From assembly GCA_050944685.1 (NCBI GenBank), contig JBMNRP010000004.1, positions 62,001 to 126,000 on the forward strand: a stretch of 64,000 nucleotides of DNA, read 5' to 3'. The position numbers were made by a program, and so were the translations under genes. Positions 34,405 to 43,352 of this stretch are shown here, piece after piece. Position 1 is the stretch's first letter. Every line of letters begins with the position of its first letter. The stretch is from CADBRN01 sp050944685 (GTDB taxonomy: Bacteria; Bacillota; Clostridia; Lachnospirales; Lachnospiraceae). The notes beneath the pieces are model-generated. The model ran no database searches, had not been told where the DNA came from, and worked only from the letters and a program-made list of their open reading frames with translations.

Positions 34405-34448
34405 TTGACAAATATATCTAATTAGAGTATATTTACATCTAGTTAGAT
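34405..34448 (+). promoter_or_regulatory. marR promoter overlapped by two palindromic operators
   Basis: TTGACA (34405-34410), 17 bp, TATATT (34428-34433). ATCTAATTAGAG (34416-34427) sits between the two promoter elements. ATCTAGTTAGAT (34437-34448) sits downstream of the -10 element. Both follow ATCTA-N2-TAGA(T/G), and they start 21 bp apart, two helical turns. This is a typical MarR autorepression layout. Confidence 0.75.
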
Positions 34449-34468
34449 ATAAAGGAGGCGGAAACGAT

Positions 34469-34897
34469 ATGACAGAGGATAATTATATTTTGATCAAAAT
34501 GCATCGGATCATGAACCAGATAGACCGTCAGTCGGCGCATATTGCAGCCGCACACGGGCTGACTCTGAGCCAGTTCGGTGTCCTGGAAGCCCTTTATCAT
34601 ATCGGGGATATGACCGTCGGCGAGGTAAAGGAGAAGATACTCTCTTCGGACGGAACGATTCCCGTGGTGATAAAGAATCTCGAGAAAAACGGTTTGCTGA
34701 GTCGAAAGCAGGATCCGGATGACAGGAGAAAAAGCATTCTGTCTCTGACAGAACCGGGAAGAACACGAATTGCGGAAGTATATCCCGAAAACGAGAGAAT
34801 GATCCACAATCAGATGAAAGTCTGGTCAGAAGAGGAGAAAAAAGAGCTGGCATCTATCCTGCGGAGGTTCCCCTCGGGGGAGAAAGAAGATTCTTAG
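34469..34897 (+). CDS. MarR-family transcriptional regulator
   Basis: 142 residues. LTLSQFGVLEALYHIGDMTVGEVKEKILSSDGTIPVVIKNLEKNGLLSRKQDPDDRRKSILSLTEPGR is the complete MarR winged helix with its DxRRK wing. It follows AAAGGAGGCGG and a promoter with two matching palindromes, so it probably represses itself. The downstream methyltransferase and DsbA-like genes (9-25 bp gaps) are likely in the same unit. Confidence 0.94.
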   Translation: MTEDNYILIKMHRIMNQIDRQSAHIAAAHGLTLSQFGVLEALYHIGDMTVGEVKEKILSSDGTIPVVIKNLEKNGLLSRKQDPDDRRKSILSLTEPGRTRIAEVYPENERMIHNQMKVWSEEEKKELASILRRFPSGEKEDS

Positions 34898-34905
34898 AAA
34901 GACAG

Positions 34906-35529
34906 GTGATACGATTGACGGATTTCGCATCAATCATCGGGCAGACGGTGAAGCGGCCCGCGGATTTGCTGGATCTCGGCTGTGGTCTCTGCGAAGAAGG
35001 AGAAGATCTGATCCGGAGGGGCTGGGCTCTGACCGGTATTGATCAGGACGGTGAGACCATCAGACAAGTGCGGAGCAGACTGCCGGACGGCAGATTTATT
35101 ACTGCAGATGCCGCACACTGGCTTTTGAGGTGTGGAGATAAGTATGATGTTATTTTGATACGCAGACCGGACCTGGCACACAGGCCGGAAAACTGGCTCC
35201 GGATTTTTCAGGCTCTCGGCGGTTTACTGAAACCGGGTGGTGTCGTATTTGTCACGACGCCCGGCGTGCAGGAAATGAGCCTGTGCCGAAGATGGCTGCG
35301 GGAGGCTGGCGGCCATACGGAAACTGTTTTTCTCGGCCACAGAGAGGAGGAATATCTTGTGAAAGCACAGGGGTTACATGAAATTCACAATAACAATGAA
35401 CCGATGGACCGTCTGATCAGCGAGCTTTCCTGGGAAGATGACCGGCCGCATATGGTCTGTGATCTTCGCACCGGACGCTGCACGGCGGTGGAAGAAAGCG
35501 ATTCTGCAGATCAGAATAAACAGGAATAA
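34906..35529 (+). CDS. Class I SAM-dependent methyltransferase
   Basis: About 207 residues. Motif I is DLLDLGCGLCEEG, the acidic end of strand 2 is TGIDQDGETI, and LGGLLKPGGVVFVTTPG is the post-motif region, so the SAM fold is intact though short. The GTG at 34906 has a weak ribosome site; TTG at 34915, nine bases after AGG, is equally plausible and removes three residues. Substrate unknown. The C-terminal third after residue 150 is acidic and not family-like. Confidence 0.8.
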   Translation: MIRLTDFASIIGQTVKRPADLLDLGCGLCEEGEDLIRRGWALTGIDQDGETIRQVRSRLPDGRFITADAAHWLLRCGDKYDVILIRRPDLAHRPENWLRIFQALGGLLKPGGVVFVTTPGVQEMSLCRRWLREAGGHTETVFLGHREEEYLVKAQGLHEIHNNNEPMDRLISELSWEDDRPHMVCDLRTGRCTAVEESDSADQNKQE

Positions 35530-35553
35530 GTTATTCGGAACAGGAGGACACAT

Positions 35554-36432
35554 ATGAGTGATCAGATAAAAGAAAAAAACACAACGAAGCTTGAGGTAAT
35601 GGTTTTTACGGATCCGTACTGCTCCTGGTGCTGGGCAACGGAACCAATGATCCTGACCATGATGGAGAAATATCGCGATCAGCTGCATTTCCGGTATGTT
35701 TTCGGCGGTCTGATCAAAGATTTTGATGACTTTTATGATGAGCAGAACGATATCCGGGACGCCGCGGCGACCAAGCCGCACTGGAAGATGGTTTCTGAAC
35801 GAACCGGACAGCCGATCGATGAAAACCTCTGGGTAGACATTGCGCCGATCCGGCATTTCTCTACGTGGCCTGCCAATGTGGCGGCGGAGGCAGCTTTTCT
35901 GCAGTCCGAGGAAGTCGGCTTTCGCTATTTGAGACGTCTTCGCCGTGCGGCGCTGACGGAACGGAAGATTATTTCGGATAAAGAAATATATGAGGCGCTC
36001 GCAAAAGAAACGGAAGGACTTGATTTTGCCCGGTTCAGGAAAGATATTGATGACGGGACAGCCGGCGAGGCGTTTATGAAGGATCAGGAAACATGTATGG
36101 AATGGAGGACATTCGGATTCCCGACGATGATCTTTTATAAAGCAGGTGCGGATGTTCACCATCTGAATCGTCACAACGCGGTTTATGTCGGCGGCCACAG
36201 GCCTATGGATACATATGATCAGGTGATTCATACGCTCTGCCCCGAAATCGCGGAACATACGCCGCGCGCTGAGAAGCAGCTTCTTGAAGAATACGGGCCG
36301 ATGACAGAACGGGAACTGGGTCAGGTACATAACAGAACCAAAGACGAGGAATTGTCCGTGATGTCGGAGCTGGAGCGGAAAGGTGAGGTTCAGCGCAGCG
36401 CCAGGACCAGAGGAAATATCTGGTCTGTATGA
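35554..36432 (+). CDS. DsbA/FrnE-like thioredoxin-fold oxidoreductase
   Basis: 292 residues without a signal peptide, so cytoplasmic. VMVFTDPYCSWCWATEP near residue 16 has the CxxC active site of the FrnE/YjbH-type DsbA family. HFSTWPANVAAEAAF is the helical insertion, and EWRTFGFPTMIFY carries the cis-proline. A C-terminal extension of about 90 residues (after 205) looks like a winged-helix tail (LLEEYGPMTERELGQVHN...LERKGEVQR). It may handle thiol stress or protein delivery to ClpXP, by analogy only. Confidence 0.85.
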   Translation: MSDQIKEKNTTKLEVMVFTDPYCSWCWATEPMILTMMEKYRDQLHFRYVFGGLIKDFDDFYDEQNDIRDAAATKPHWKMVSERTGQPIDENLWVDIAPIRHFSTWPANVAAEAAFLQSEEVGFRYLRRLRRAALTERKIISDKEIYEALAKETEGLDFARFRKDIDDGTAGEAFMKDQETCMEWRTFGFPTMIFYKAGADVHHLNRHNAVYVGGHRPMDTYDQVIHTLCPEIAEHTPRAEKQLLEEYGPMTERELGQVHNRTKDEELSVMSELERKGEVQRSARTRGNIWSV

Positions 36433-36439
36433 ATTCGCA

Positions 36440-36655
36440 GTGATCAGACCCCCACTTAAACATTTCAAAAAATATCGGCATAAATGCCTGTCCGGCTTCT
36501 GTCAGAGAATATTCTGTCCGGACAGGCATTTCTTCGTATTGCCGTCGGATTAAGAGACCGTCGTTTTCCAGTTGTTTCAGAACGGAAGATTCATTTTTCT
36601 TTCTTCCCTGCCAGAGGATAAGAAATCCCTCAACTGGTGAGATGATTTTTACTTT
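36440..36655 (-). pseudogene. HxlR-family regulator remnant
   Basis: An open minus-strand frame encodes PVEGFLIL (like the HxlR CPVEATLSL start), then jumps to ESSVLKQLENDGLLIRRQYEEMPVRTEYSLTEAGQAFMPIFFEMFKWG, the second half of the fold. About 25 residues containing the first DNA-binding helices are missing, and no start codon or ribosome site fits. Its ends run into the DsbA-like gene and the GT-C gene. It is a decayed third HxlR copy. Confidence 0.6.
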
Positions 36656-38231
36656 TTGTAAATGGATTTGATATGAGCCGAGACTGTTTGATTTCTTCAA
36701 TTGCTGCTGCGGCGAGGGGGATGAGCAGAACGATAGCGGGCATGCAGTACCGGGATTTGGACTCCCAGAACAGCTGGAAACAGAAAATACCCGCGAAATA
36801 CACGGCAGGCAGGAGCCGGCAGAACATCTCCGGAGAGATGGACTTTCCCTTTCGCCGGAACAACAGCGAGAGAACAAAAAGAAGTGCCAGAAGCAGGACC
36901 GTTGTTCGAAAGACCACCAGAAGCGGTTCCAGCCTCGCAAGGAGAGTGAGAGAGACGGTCGTCGCTTTGGTTCCGGCGGCGACATGACGCATGTGTGCCA
37001 GTCTGTTGCCCCGCTGCACGAGCGTCAGAGTGAGGCTGCCAAACCAAGGGTCTGTCCACTGGTAGAGGGTTTTCTCCACAAAGAAGAAGAGGGAGCGGGA
37101 TCCGGAAAGATATTCGGAGAGAATCGTCTTCAGAGTGGAAAAAAGACGGGCACTCGCTTCTGCCGTGGTCTCTCCCTCCTGTAAAACCGTTTCGGGGAGC
37201 TGATTATAGCTGCCCGGTCCGGCGACGGTATTATTGCTGCTCGAGAGGCCCATCACGATCCAGGTGAGTGTGGGCGCTGAGGTGTTTGTGCTGCCAATGC
37301 CGGTGAGCGCTTGAAAAACAGAGGGAACCAGAAGCATTGCGGAATACGGAATCAGAATGGGAAGAACTGCTCCGGCAAGGAGAGTAAAAGCCTTCTTTCG
37401 ATCCGTTCGAAAGAGCATAACACTGCATGGCAGAAGAATCATCAGGACTGCGAGAGAACCAAGCCAGGCAGCAGAATACATGAGAACCATGAGGAGAGCG
37501 CAGAGTGTTTCCGGAAGAAGATAGCGTACCTTCCCGGTCTGTACCAGACGGACGGCAAAGTAAAAGGTTCCGACCGTGAGGGAGATAGACGGGATGGTAC
37601 CATAAACGAAACAGGTATAGAAGACAAGAGGGGTAAACAATACGGTGAGAAGAGCACAAAGGCTTCCCGCCTCTTCTTTTTTTGTGATTCGAAAGGCAAG
37701 AAGCGCATTCCAAAGCACAAGGAGAAGGAGAAAAACGGCATTCAGAGGACGGATGGAGGTGTCATAATCTGTTCCAAACAGCTTTGCGACCACGGCGAAG
37801 CAGAGTGCCATCGCTTTCTGTCTGGGAAGCAGGATAAAGTAGGAGGCATTGTTCAGATTCGTCCCCTGCGCAATCGCGACTGCAGCATTCCAGACTTGAT
37901 TCTGGTCTGCAATAGGGGCGTTGTCGTAGTGGGTCTGCCAATAGATGCACAGATATGCCTCAGCTGCCAGAAGCAGGAGAAGAGAAAAAATAAAGCGGCG
38001 CTGCCGGGTTTGCCGGGCCGTTGCTCCCGCATAGAGAAATCGGGCTGCCAGTATCAGGCACAGGATCAGGATAAGTATTCCCGGAAACAACAGCGGACTG
38101 GTATGTGTCAGGGTTACCTTTTCATTAAATGTAGAAAAATTCACCGCGCCATACCAGATCAGGCACGGGATCAGTGTCAGAACAAGAAGTACGCCGCAGA
38201 TGCCGGCAAAAAGTTTATATATTATCCGCAT
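36630..38231 (-). CDS. Polytopic GT-C-type (GT39-like) membrane glycosyltransferase
   Basis: 533 residues, 11 or more hydrophobic segments. An extracytoplasmic loop near 90-135 contains HYDNAPIADQNQVWNAAVAIAQG, an acidic first loop like that of GT-C enzymes. LLFWESKSRYCMPAIVLLIPLAA at the C-terminus is the typical E-x-x-x-R-Y-x-x-P block of GT39/GT83 relatives. It should move a sugar from a polyprenyl carrier to a surface acceptor. The 3' end overlaps the HxlR remnant. No coupled partner gene. Confidence 0.8.
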   Translation of the reverse strand: MRIIYKLFAGICGVLLVLTLIPCLIWYGAVNFSTFNEKVTLTHTSPLLFPGILILILCLILAARFLYAGATARQTRQRRFIFSLLLLLAAEAYLCIYWQTHYDNAPIADQNQVWNAAVAIAQGTNLNNASYFILLPRQKAMALCFAVVAKLFGTDYDTSIRPLNAVFLLLLVLWNALLAFRITKKEEAGSLCALLTVLFTPLVFYTCFVYGTIPSISLTVGTFYFAVRLVQTGKVRYLLPETLCALLMVLMYSAAWLGSLAVLMILLPCSVMLFRTDRKKAFTLLAGAVLPILIPYSAMLLVPSVFQALTGIGSTNTSAPTLTWIVMGLSSSNNTVAGPGSYNQLPETVLQEGETTAEASARLFSTLKTILSEYLSGSRSLFFFVEKTLYQWTDPWFGSLTLTLVQRGNRLAHMRHVAAGTKATTVSLTLLARLEPLLVVFRTTVLLLALLFVLSLLFRRKGKSISPEMFCRLLPAVYFAGIFCFQLFWESKSRYCMPAIVLLIPLAAAAIEEIKQSRLISNPFTKSKNHLTS

Positions 38232-38415
38232 AAGAATCCTTTCCTGGAAGATCTGTTAAAATCATCGTAGCAGGAGATTCCATAGGAACTGAGACCATCC
38301 TGTGAGAAATCTGTGAATCACGCAGAAAAAAACCTTCCTGTCCGGGAAAAATTATCGGCCAGGGATTTATGAGTGGCAAATGAAAAAGAAAACAGAAGCA
38401 TGATTTGTGGCCTGT

Positions 38416-39294
38416 TTACAGATATGGAGACATATCATAGTCTTTCGCAAATTCAATGAAAGTATTGGCCTGTTTGCGGATTGGCCCCTTTTTCCATACG
38501 AGTCCGAAACGGTTTGTCATGAGCGGCCTGATCGGAAGCGCGACAAAATCACGTGGATTCAAGGCGATAGGTGAGAACAGGAAGGCACCGCAGTGGCCGC
38601 CTCGCACGAAATTCAATATGGTGTAGAGCTGACTGGACTCCATCAGAATCCGGGGCGTCACACGCATACCTCTGAAACGTGCCAATACCGTCTGGTTGAG
38701 TACGGAATCCGTATTTAAAAGAACCAGATTTTCGTCTTTCAACATATCAAAACTCACCTCTGCTTCTCCGGCATATCGGTGTGTTCGGGACACGCAGTAG
38801 ATACATTCGGCATTCATCATCTCAAAACTGTCAAAACGATCCAGCGTATAGACGTCCATATTAACCAGCGCCAGATCCAGATCTCCGGAAGCAACCAGGT
38901 CGCAGGCCCGTACAGAGCCATACTCAAGAAGCTGGACAGGCGTCCGGCTGTTTTCATGAAAAGCGTCAATCATCCGGGGAAAGAATACGGTGCTCATGAT
39001 CGGAGGAACACCGATGCGGACCGGTCTTGACTGGCTGCCAAGCGTTGTGAAGTCGTCATGGAGCGCGCTCGCCTCGTCCAGTAATTTGGATGCCTTTAAA
39101 TAAAATGCTTCCCCGTCGGAGGTGAGGTCGATTCTGTTTTTCCTGTGGTTGAAAAACTGCATGTGAAATTCTTTTTCCAGTTCGCGCACGGCGACCGATA
39201 TGGTCGGCTGTGAGACATAGAGCTGTTCCGAAGCGCGGGAAATGCTGTGAAAACGGCATACCGCGCAAAAATACTCAAGCTGATTCAGAGTCAT
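38416..39294 (-). CDS. LysR-family regulator, divergent from the tartrate dehydratase locus
   Basis: 292 residues from ATG at 39294 (GGAAAGGAATTG ahead); the longer frame to 39336 is not needed. MTLNQLEYFCAVCRFHSISRASEQLYVSQPTISVAVRELEKEFHMQFFNHRKNRIDLTSDGE is the LysR winged helix. The effector domain follows. Divergent from the SLC13-ttdAB genes across 233 bp, it is the likely TtdR-type activator of that locus. Confidence 0.93.
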   Translation of the reverse strand: MTLNQLEYFCAVCRFHSISRASEQLYVSQPTISVAVRELEKEFHMQFFNHRKNRIDLTSDGEAFYLKASKLLDEASALHDDFTTLGSQSRPVRIGVPPIMSTVFFPRMIDAFHENSRTPVQLLEYGSVRACDLVASGDLDLALVNMDVYTLDRFDSFEMMNAECIYCVSRTHRYAGEAEVSFDMLKDENLVLLNTDSVLNQTVLARFRGMRVTPRILMESSQLYTILNFVRGGHCGAFLFSPIALNPRDFVALPIRPLMTNRFGLVWKKGPIRKQANTFIEFAKDYDMSPYL

Positions 39295-39527
39295 TTTCAA
39301 TTCCTTTCCGGATGGGATTCCCAGCGGACATTTCATACTACATTTAATTTATTATAACAAAAAAATTCCCTGTGAACGCATCAGTATAAAAAAAACTAAA
39401 GCTGAGCGTAATTATTATCAAATGTACAAAACCATAGATCCCGTGTATGATGACAATAGATAGAAGAGAAAAGCGCTTTTCCTTTAAGGAGGTTGTTGAA
39501 AAGTAGCGTACAGAAGGAGAAAAATTT

Positions 39528-40799
39528 ATGAGTCCGGCAGTAATTACCCTGCTGTTTCTGGCGTTTGCCATAGTCATGTTTGTTCTGGAAAAAATTCCGC
39601 TGGGCCTCACATCCATGATCGTTTGTGTGGGCCTGACCGTTACGGGAGTTCTGGAACCTGCCGATGCGTTTGCGGGTTTTATAGACGGCAATGTGATTCT
39701 GTTTGTTGCGATGTTTATCGTGGGCGGTGCTCTTTTTGAGACGGGTGTTGCGAATGATATCGGCGGCATCGTGACGAAATTTGCCAAAACGGAAAAAGAA
39801 CTTGTTGTTGCCATCATGTTGATTGTCGGTCTGATGAGCGGCGTCCTTTCCAACACCGGAACCGCAGCGGTATTGATCCCTGTAGTGATCGGTATTGCGG
39901 CAAAATCGGGATATAACCGATCCCGCCTTCTCATGCCGCTTGTCTTTGCGGCAGCAATGGGAGGAAACCTCACATTGATCGGGGCACCCGGAAATATGAT
40001 CGCTCAGTCGACGCTCAGTACGATCGGCCTGAAGTTCGGCTTCTTCGATTACGCGATAGTCGGGCTTCCGATTCTGATCTGCGGAATTATCTTTTATGCA
40101 ACGATCGGTTTTAAACTTCTTCCGAACCATGAGGCTAAGGATGGAGATTCCGTCTTTGATTCCGGTCATGACTTCGAACATGTTCCGAAATGGAAAAAAA
40201 TCATGGCGCTGGCTGTTCTGATCGGTACTCTGCTTGCGATGATATTTGAGGATCAGATCGGCATCGAGCTATACGTCAGCGGATGCATCGGGGCGATCAT
40301 TCTGGTCTTCACAGGAACTATCTCGGAAAAAGATGCGTTGAAGTCCATTGATCTGAAAACGATTTTTCTGTTCGGCGGTACCTTGTCTCTCGCGGAAGCC
40401 CTGGAGAGCTCCGGGGCGGGCAATATGATCGCGGATGCGGTTCTGGGAGTTCTGGGCAGCGATCCCTCTCCCTATCTGCTCACTTTCATTGTCCTGATTC
40501 TCTGCTGTGTTATGACGAACTTCATGTCGAACACAGCCACGACGGCCCTGATGGCGCCGATCTGCCTCTCCATCGCGCAGGGAATGAACGCGGATCCGAA
40601 AGCGGTTCTGATGGCGTGTGTCATCGGCGGAAGCTGTGCATACGCGACCCCGATCGGAATGCCGGCCAATACCATGGTTCTGGGGCCGGGAGGGTACAAG
40701 TTCAAGGACTACGCAAAGGCCGGTCTTCCGCTGATCGCCATTGCGCTCCTCGTGAGTATGATTATTCTTCCGATTGCGTTTCCGTTTTTCCCTGAGTAA
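39528..40799 (+). CDS. SLC13/DASS-family dicarboxylate transporter
   Basis: 423 residues, about 12 hydrophobic segments. MSGVLSNTGTAAVLIPVVIGIA carries the S-N-T sodium/substrate motif of the first half, and NFMSNTATTALMAPICLSIA the second. GGSCAYATPIGMPANTMVLGPGGYK is also diagnostic. Position directly upstream of ttdA/ttdB indicates uptake of tartrate or a related C4 acid. Confidence 0.93.
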   Translation: MSPAVITLLFLAFAIVMFVLEKIPLGLTSMIVCVGLTVTGVLEPADAFAGFIDGNVILFVAMFIVGGALFETGVANDIGGIVTKFAKTEKELVVAIMLIVGLMSGVLSNTGTAAVLIPVVIGIAAKSGYNRSRLLMPLVFAAAMGGNLTLIGAPGNMIAQSTLSTIGLKFGFFDYAIVGLPILICGIIFYATIGFKLLPNHEAKDGDSVFDSGHDFEHVPKWKKIMALAVLIGTLLAMIFEDQIGIELYVSGCIGAIILVFTGTISEKDALKSIDLKTIFLFGGTLSLAEALESSGAGNMIADAVLGVLGSDPSPYLLTFIVLILCCVMTNFMSNTATTALMAPICLSIAQGMNADPKAVLMACVIGGSCAYATPIGMPANTMVLGPGGYKFKDYAKAGLPLIAIALLVSMIILPIAFPFFPE

Positions 40800-40895
40800 G
40801 GAAAATCGTACGTAATAAGAAATAAATGCAGCAAGTTTACGCGAACAGGTTCATCCCGAAAAACAATTAATATGAAAAATGCAGGAGGCGTTATT

Positions 40896-41807
40896 ATGAA
40901 AGATGAGATGAAAGTGAATCAAATGACGGATATTATGGCGCAGTTCATCGGCTTCACAGCGAAAAAACTTCCCGATGATGTGATTGCGAAGCTGAAGGAA
41001 CTGCGGGACAAAGAAACCAGTCCGATGGCGGGTGTAATTTACGAGACGATGTTTCGAAACCAGGAACTGGCGGTAGCCTTGAACCGTCCGTCCTGTCAGG
41101 ACACCGGTGTTCTGCAGTTCTGGGTAAAATGCGGAACCAGATTTCCGCTTATCGACGATCTGGAAGCTCTCCTGAAAGAAGCTGTTGTACAGGCCACGAT
41201 CCGCACGCCTCTGCGCCACAACTCCGTTGAGACCTTTGACGAGTACAACACGGGGAAAAATGTCGGAAAAGGAACGCCTACCGTCTGGTGGGAAATTGTC
41301 CCGAATTCGGATCAGTGTGAGATTTATACCTACATGGCAGGCGGCGGATGCACACTGCCTGGCAATGCAACCGTTCTGATGCCCGGCGAAGGATATGAAG
41401 GAGTGACGAAGTTTGTAATGGACAGAATGACGAGTTACGGACTGAATGCCTGCCCTCCGCTTCTTGTCGGAGTCGGTGTCGCCACCAGTGTCGAGACGGC
41501 GGCTCTCCTCTCGAAAAAGGCGCTGCTGCGTCCCATCGGCTCGCATAATCCCAATGAGCGTGCCGCGAAGATGGAGAAACTTCTGGAAGACGGAATCAAT
41601 GCCATTGGTCTCGGCCCCCAGGGAATGGGCGGAAATTATTCCGTCATGGGTGTAAATATTGAAAATACGGCACGTCATCCCTCGGCGATCGGTGTCGCGG
41701 TCAATGTCGGGTGCTGGAGCCACAGACGCGGACATATCATATTCGACAGAGACCTCAATTATAAGGTGACGACGCACAGCGGTTTTGAATACAGAGAAGA
41801 AAACTGA
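40896..41807 (+). CDS. ttdA: L(+)-tartrate dehydratase subunit alpha (class I fumarase-type)
   Basis: 303 residues from ATG at 40896 behind GCAGGAGGCG. It follows Escherichia coli TtdA closely block by block: LNRPSCQDTGVLQFWVKCG, LRHNSVETFDEYNTGKN, YMAGGGCTLPGNATVLMPGEGYEGV, NACPPLLVGVGVATSVETAALLSKKALLRPIGS and GCWSHRRG. Cysteines in CQDTG, GGGC and NACPP bind the 4Fe-4S cluster. With TtdB it dehydrates L-tartrate to oxaloacetate. A specificity for another hydroxy-dicarboxylate cannot be excluded. TtdB starts 14 bp downstream. Confidence 0.93.
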   Translation: MKDEMKVNQMTDIMAQFIGFTAKKLPDDVIAKLKELRDKETSPMAGVIYETMFRNQELAVALNRPSCQDTGVLQFWVKCGTRFPLIDDLEALLKEAVVQATIRTPLRHNSVETFDEYNTGKNVGKGTPTVWWEIVPNSDQCEIYTYMAGGGCTLPGNATVLMPGEGYEGVTKFVMDRMTSYGLNACPPLLVGVGVATSVETAALLSKKALLRPIGSHNPNERAAKMEKLLEDGINAIGLGPQGMGGNYSVMGVNIENTARHPSAIGVAVNVGCWSHRRGHIIFDRDLNYKVTTHSGFEYREEN

Positions 41808-41821
41808 AGGAGGACAAAGCG

Positions 41822-42448
41822 ATGGTAGAATTAAAAGATGGCAAAAAAATTCTGACGACACCGGTTTCGGCGGATGATTTAAAAGATATTCATGTTGGAG
41901 ATATTATCTATCTGACCGGGGGCCTTACAACCTGCCGCGATGTCGCGCACAGACGTGTAGTAGAAGAGAACAGACCGATTCCGGTTGACGTAAAAGACGC
42001 TGCAATCCTTCATGCAGGTCCTATTATCCGTCCGCTCGAGGGGGATCAGTACGAAATGGTATCCGTGGGTCCCACGACATCCATGAGAATGGAAAAATTC
42101 GAATATGAATTTGTGAAAAAAACAGGAGTCCGCGTCATAATAGGGAAAGGCGGAATGAAGGAAAACACAGCCAGAGCCTGCCGTGAATTCGGTGCGATTC
42201 ACTGTGTGTTTCCCGCGGGAAACGCTGTGGTGGCAGCGACAGAAGTGGAAGAAATCGTCGAGGCCCAGTGGAAAGATCTCGGAATGCCGGAAACCCTCTG
42301 GCACTGCCACGTGAAAGAATTCGGCCCGCTGATCGTATCCATTGATTCTTACGGACGCAATTATTTTGAAGAAAAGAAAGTAGAATACAACAAAAGAAAA
42401 GACGAACAGACGGCTGAAATAAGCAAACAGGTCGGCTTCATCAAATAA
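41822..42448 (+). CDS. ttdB: L(+)-tartrate dehydratase subunit beta
   Basis: 208 residues. Matches the E. coli TtdB pattern: KKILTTPVSADDLKDIHVGDIIYLTG, CRDVAHRR, AILHAGPI, EMVSVGPTTSMRME, VIIGKGGM, FPAGNAVVAAT and VKEFGPLIVSIDSYG. It supplies the swivelling beta domain that completes the active site with TtdA. Ends just before a strong terminator, so the operon is transporter-ttdA-ttdB. Confidence 0.94.
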   Translation: MVELKDGKKILTTPVSADDLKDIHVGDIIYLTGGLTTCRDVAHRRVVEENRPIPVDVKDAAILHAGPIIRPLEGDQYEMVSVGPTTSMRMEKFEYEFVKKTGVRVIIGKGGMKENTARACREFGAIHCVFPAGNAVVAATEVEEIVEAQWKDLGMPETLWHCHVKEFGPLIVSIDSYGRNYFEEKKVEYNKRKDEQTAEISKQVGFIK

Positions 42449-42480
42449 TGTCAGAGATCTGTGTATTCTCATTAGGACGG

Positions 42481-42540
42481 ATCCCCCTCCCATTCAGAAA
42501 ACTGAGTTCGCTCAGTGATCTGCATGGGAGGGGGATTTTC
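42481..42540. terminator. Strong terminator between ttdB and glutathione peroxidase
   Basis: Perfect 13-bp arms ATCCCCCTCCCAT (42481-42493) and its complement (42524-42536), then T4. An inner hairpin ACTGAG-TTCG-CTCAGT at 42501-42516 has a stable UUCG tetraloop. It lies between convergent genes. Confidence 0.92.
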
Positions 42541-42557
42541 GTTCAGTTGATATGTGT

Positions 42558-43100
42558 TTATAGAAGGCCGGCTATTAATTGCTCCACGTCTTTCATATCA
42601 TGGGTCGGCTCGAATCTGGCTACGACATTCCCTTCTCGGTCACATACAAACTTTGTAAAATTCCATTTGATTTCCGGGTTGTTTTTATAATCGCTGTCGA
42701 TCTTTTTCAGCATCAGACTCATTGCCAAAGCCTTCGGGCCCTTTCCGAATCCGGAAAATCCTTTCTGAGATTTCAGATATTTATACAGATCTAAGGCGTT
42801 TTCGCCATTTACCTCTGATTTTTTGAACTGCTCAAACTGTGTGTTGTATTTCAGTGTACAGAATTCGTGAATCTCTTCATCGGTTCCGGGCGTCTGCCCC
42901 GCAAATTGATTGCAGGGAACATCGATGATTTCCAGTCCCTGATCGTGATATTTCTCGTACATCGCTTCAAGATCTTTGTATTGCGGCGTGAATCCGCATC
43001 CGGTTGCCGTATTGACAATCAGGAGCACTTTTCCGGAGTATTCCTTCAGCGATATGGTTTCGCCGTTGGCTCTTGTCAGATTGTAATCATAAACAGACAT
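42558..43100 (-). CDS. Glutathione peroxidase-family thiol peroxidase
   Basis: 180 residues from ATG at 43100 (GGAGGTGCTT ahead). Catalytic residues are C35 (NTATGCGFTPQY), Q65 (PCNQFAGQ), W and N (IKWNFTKF). Cysteine replaces selenocysteine. In Clostridia such enzymes usually use thioredoxin-type reductants. Cytoplasmic peroxide removal is expected. Monocistronic. Confidence 0.95.
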   Translation of the reverse strand: MSVYDYNLTRANGETISLKEYSGKVLLIVNTATGCGFTPQYKDLEAMYEKYHDQGLEIIDVPCNQFAGQTPGTDEEIHEFCTLKYNTQFEQFKKSEVNGENALDLYKYLKSQKGFSGFGKGPKALAMSLMLKKIDSDYKNNPEIKWNFTKFVCDREGNVVARFEPTHDMKDVEQLIAGLL

Positions 43101-43352
43101 AAGCACCTCCATTAATATTGCACAAAATTATATTTTACACTATTTATATCATTGAAAACGCCGCCTGTCAATGCAATACGATAAATTTTCCTGTATTTCC
43201 GGTCGATTAAAAAGTCATTTTTGCCGTCCGTGTTCGATAACTCGCTCGTCCTCTTTTCTGACCGGCTCTTCCGTGATAGACTCCTGTTCAACAGAAAAAG
43301 TTAAAAATAATTAAGTTTTTCGGGTCGATCCCGAGAAAGAAAGGAGTCCTAC

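Noticed and set aside
35374..36468. 364-codon minus-strand frame opposite the DsbA-like gene
   Set aside because: Antisense shadow; the plus strand has the CxxC and cis-proline motifs.
37311..38270. 319-codon plus-strand frame inside the GT-C gene
   Set aside because: Composition is Lys/Gln/Arg-rich, the complement of a hydrophobic membrane protein.
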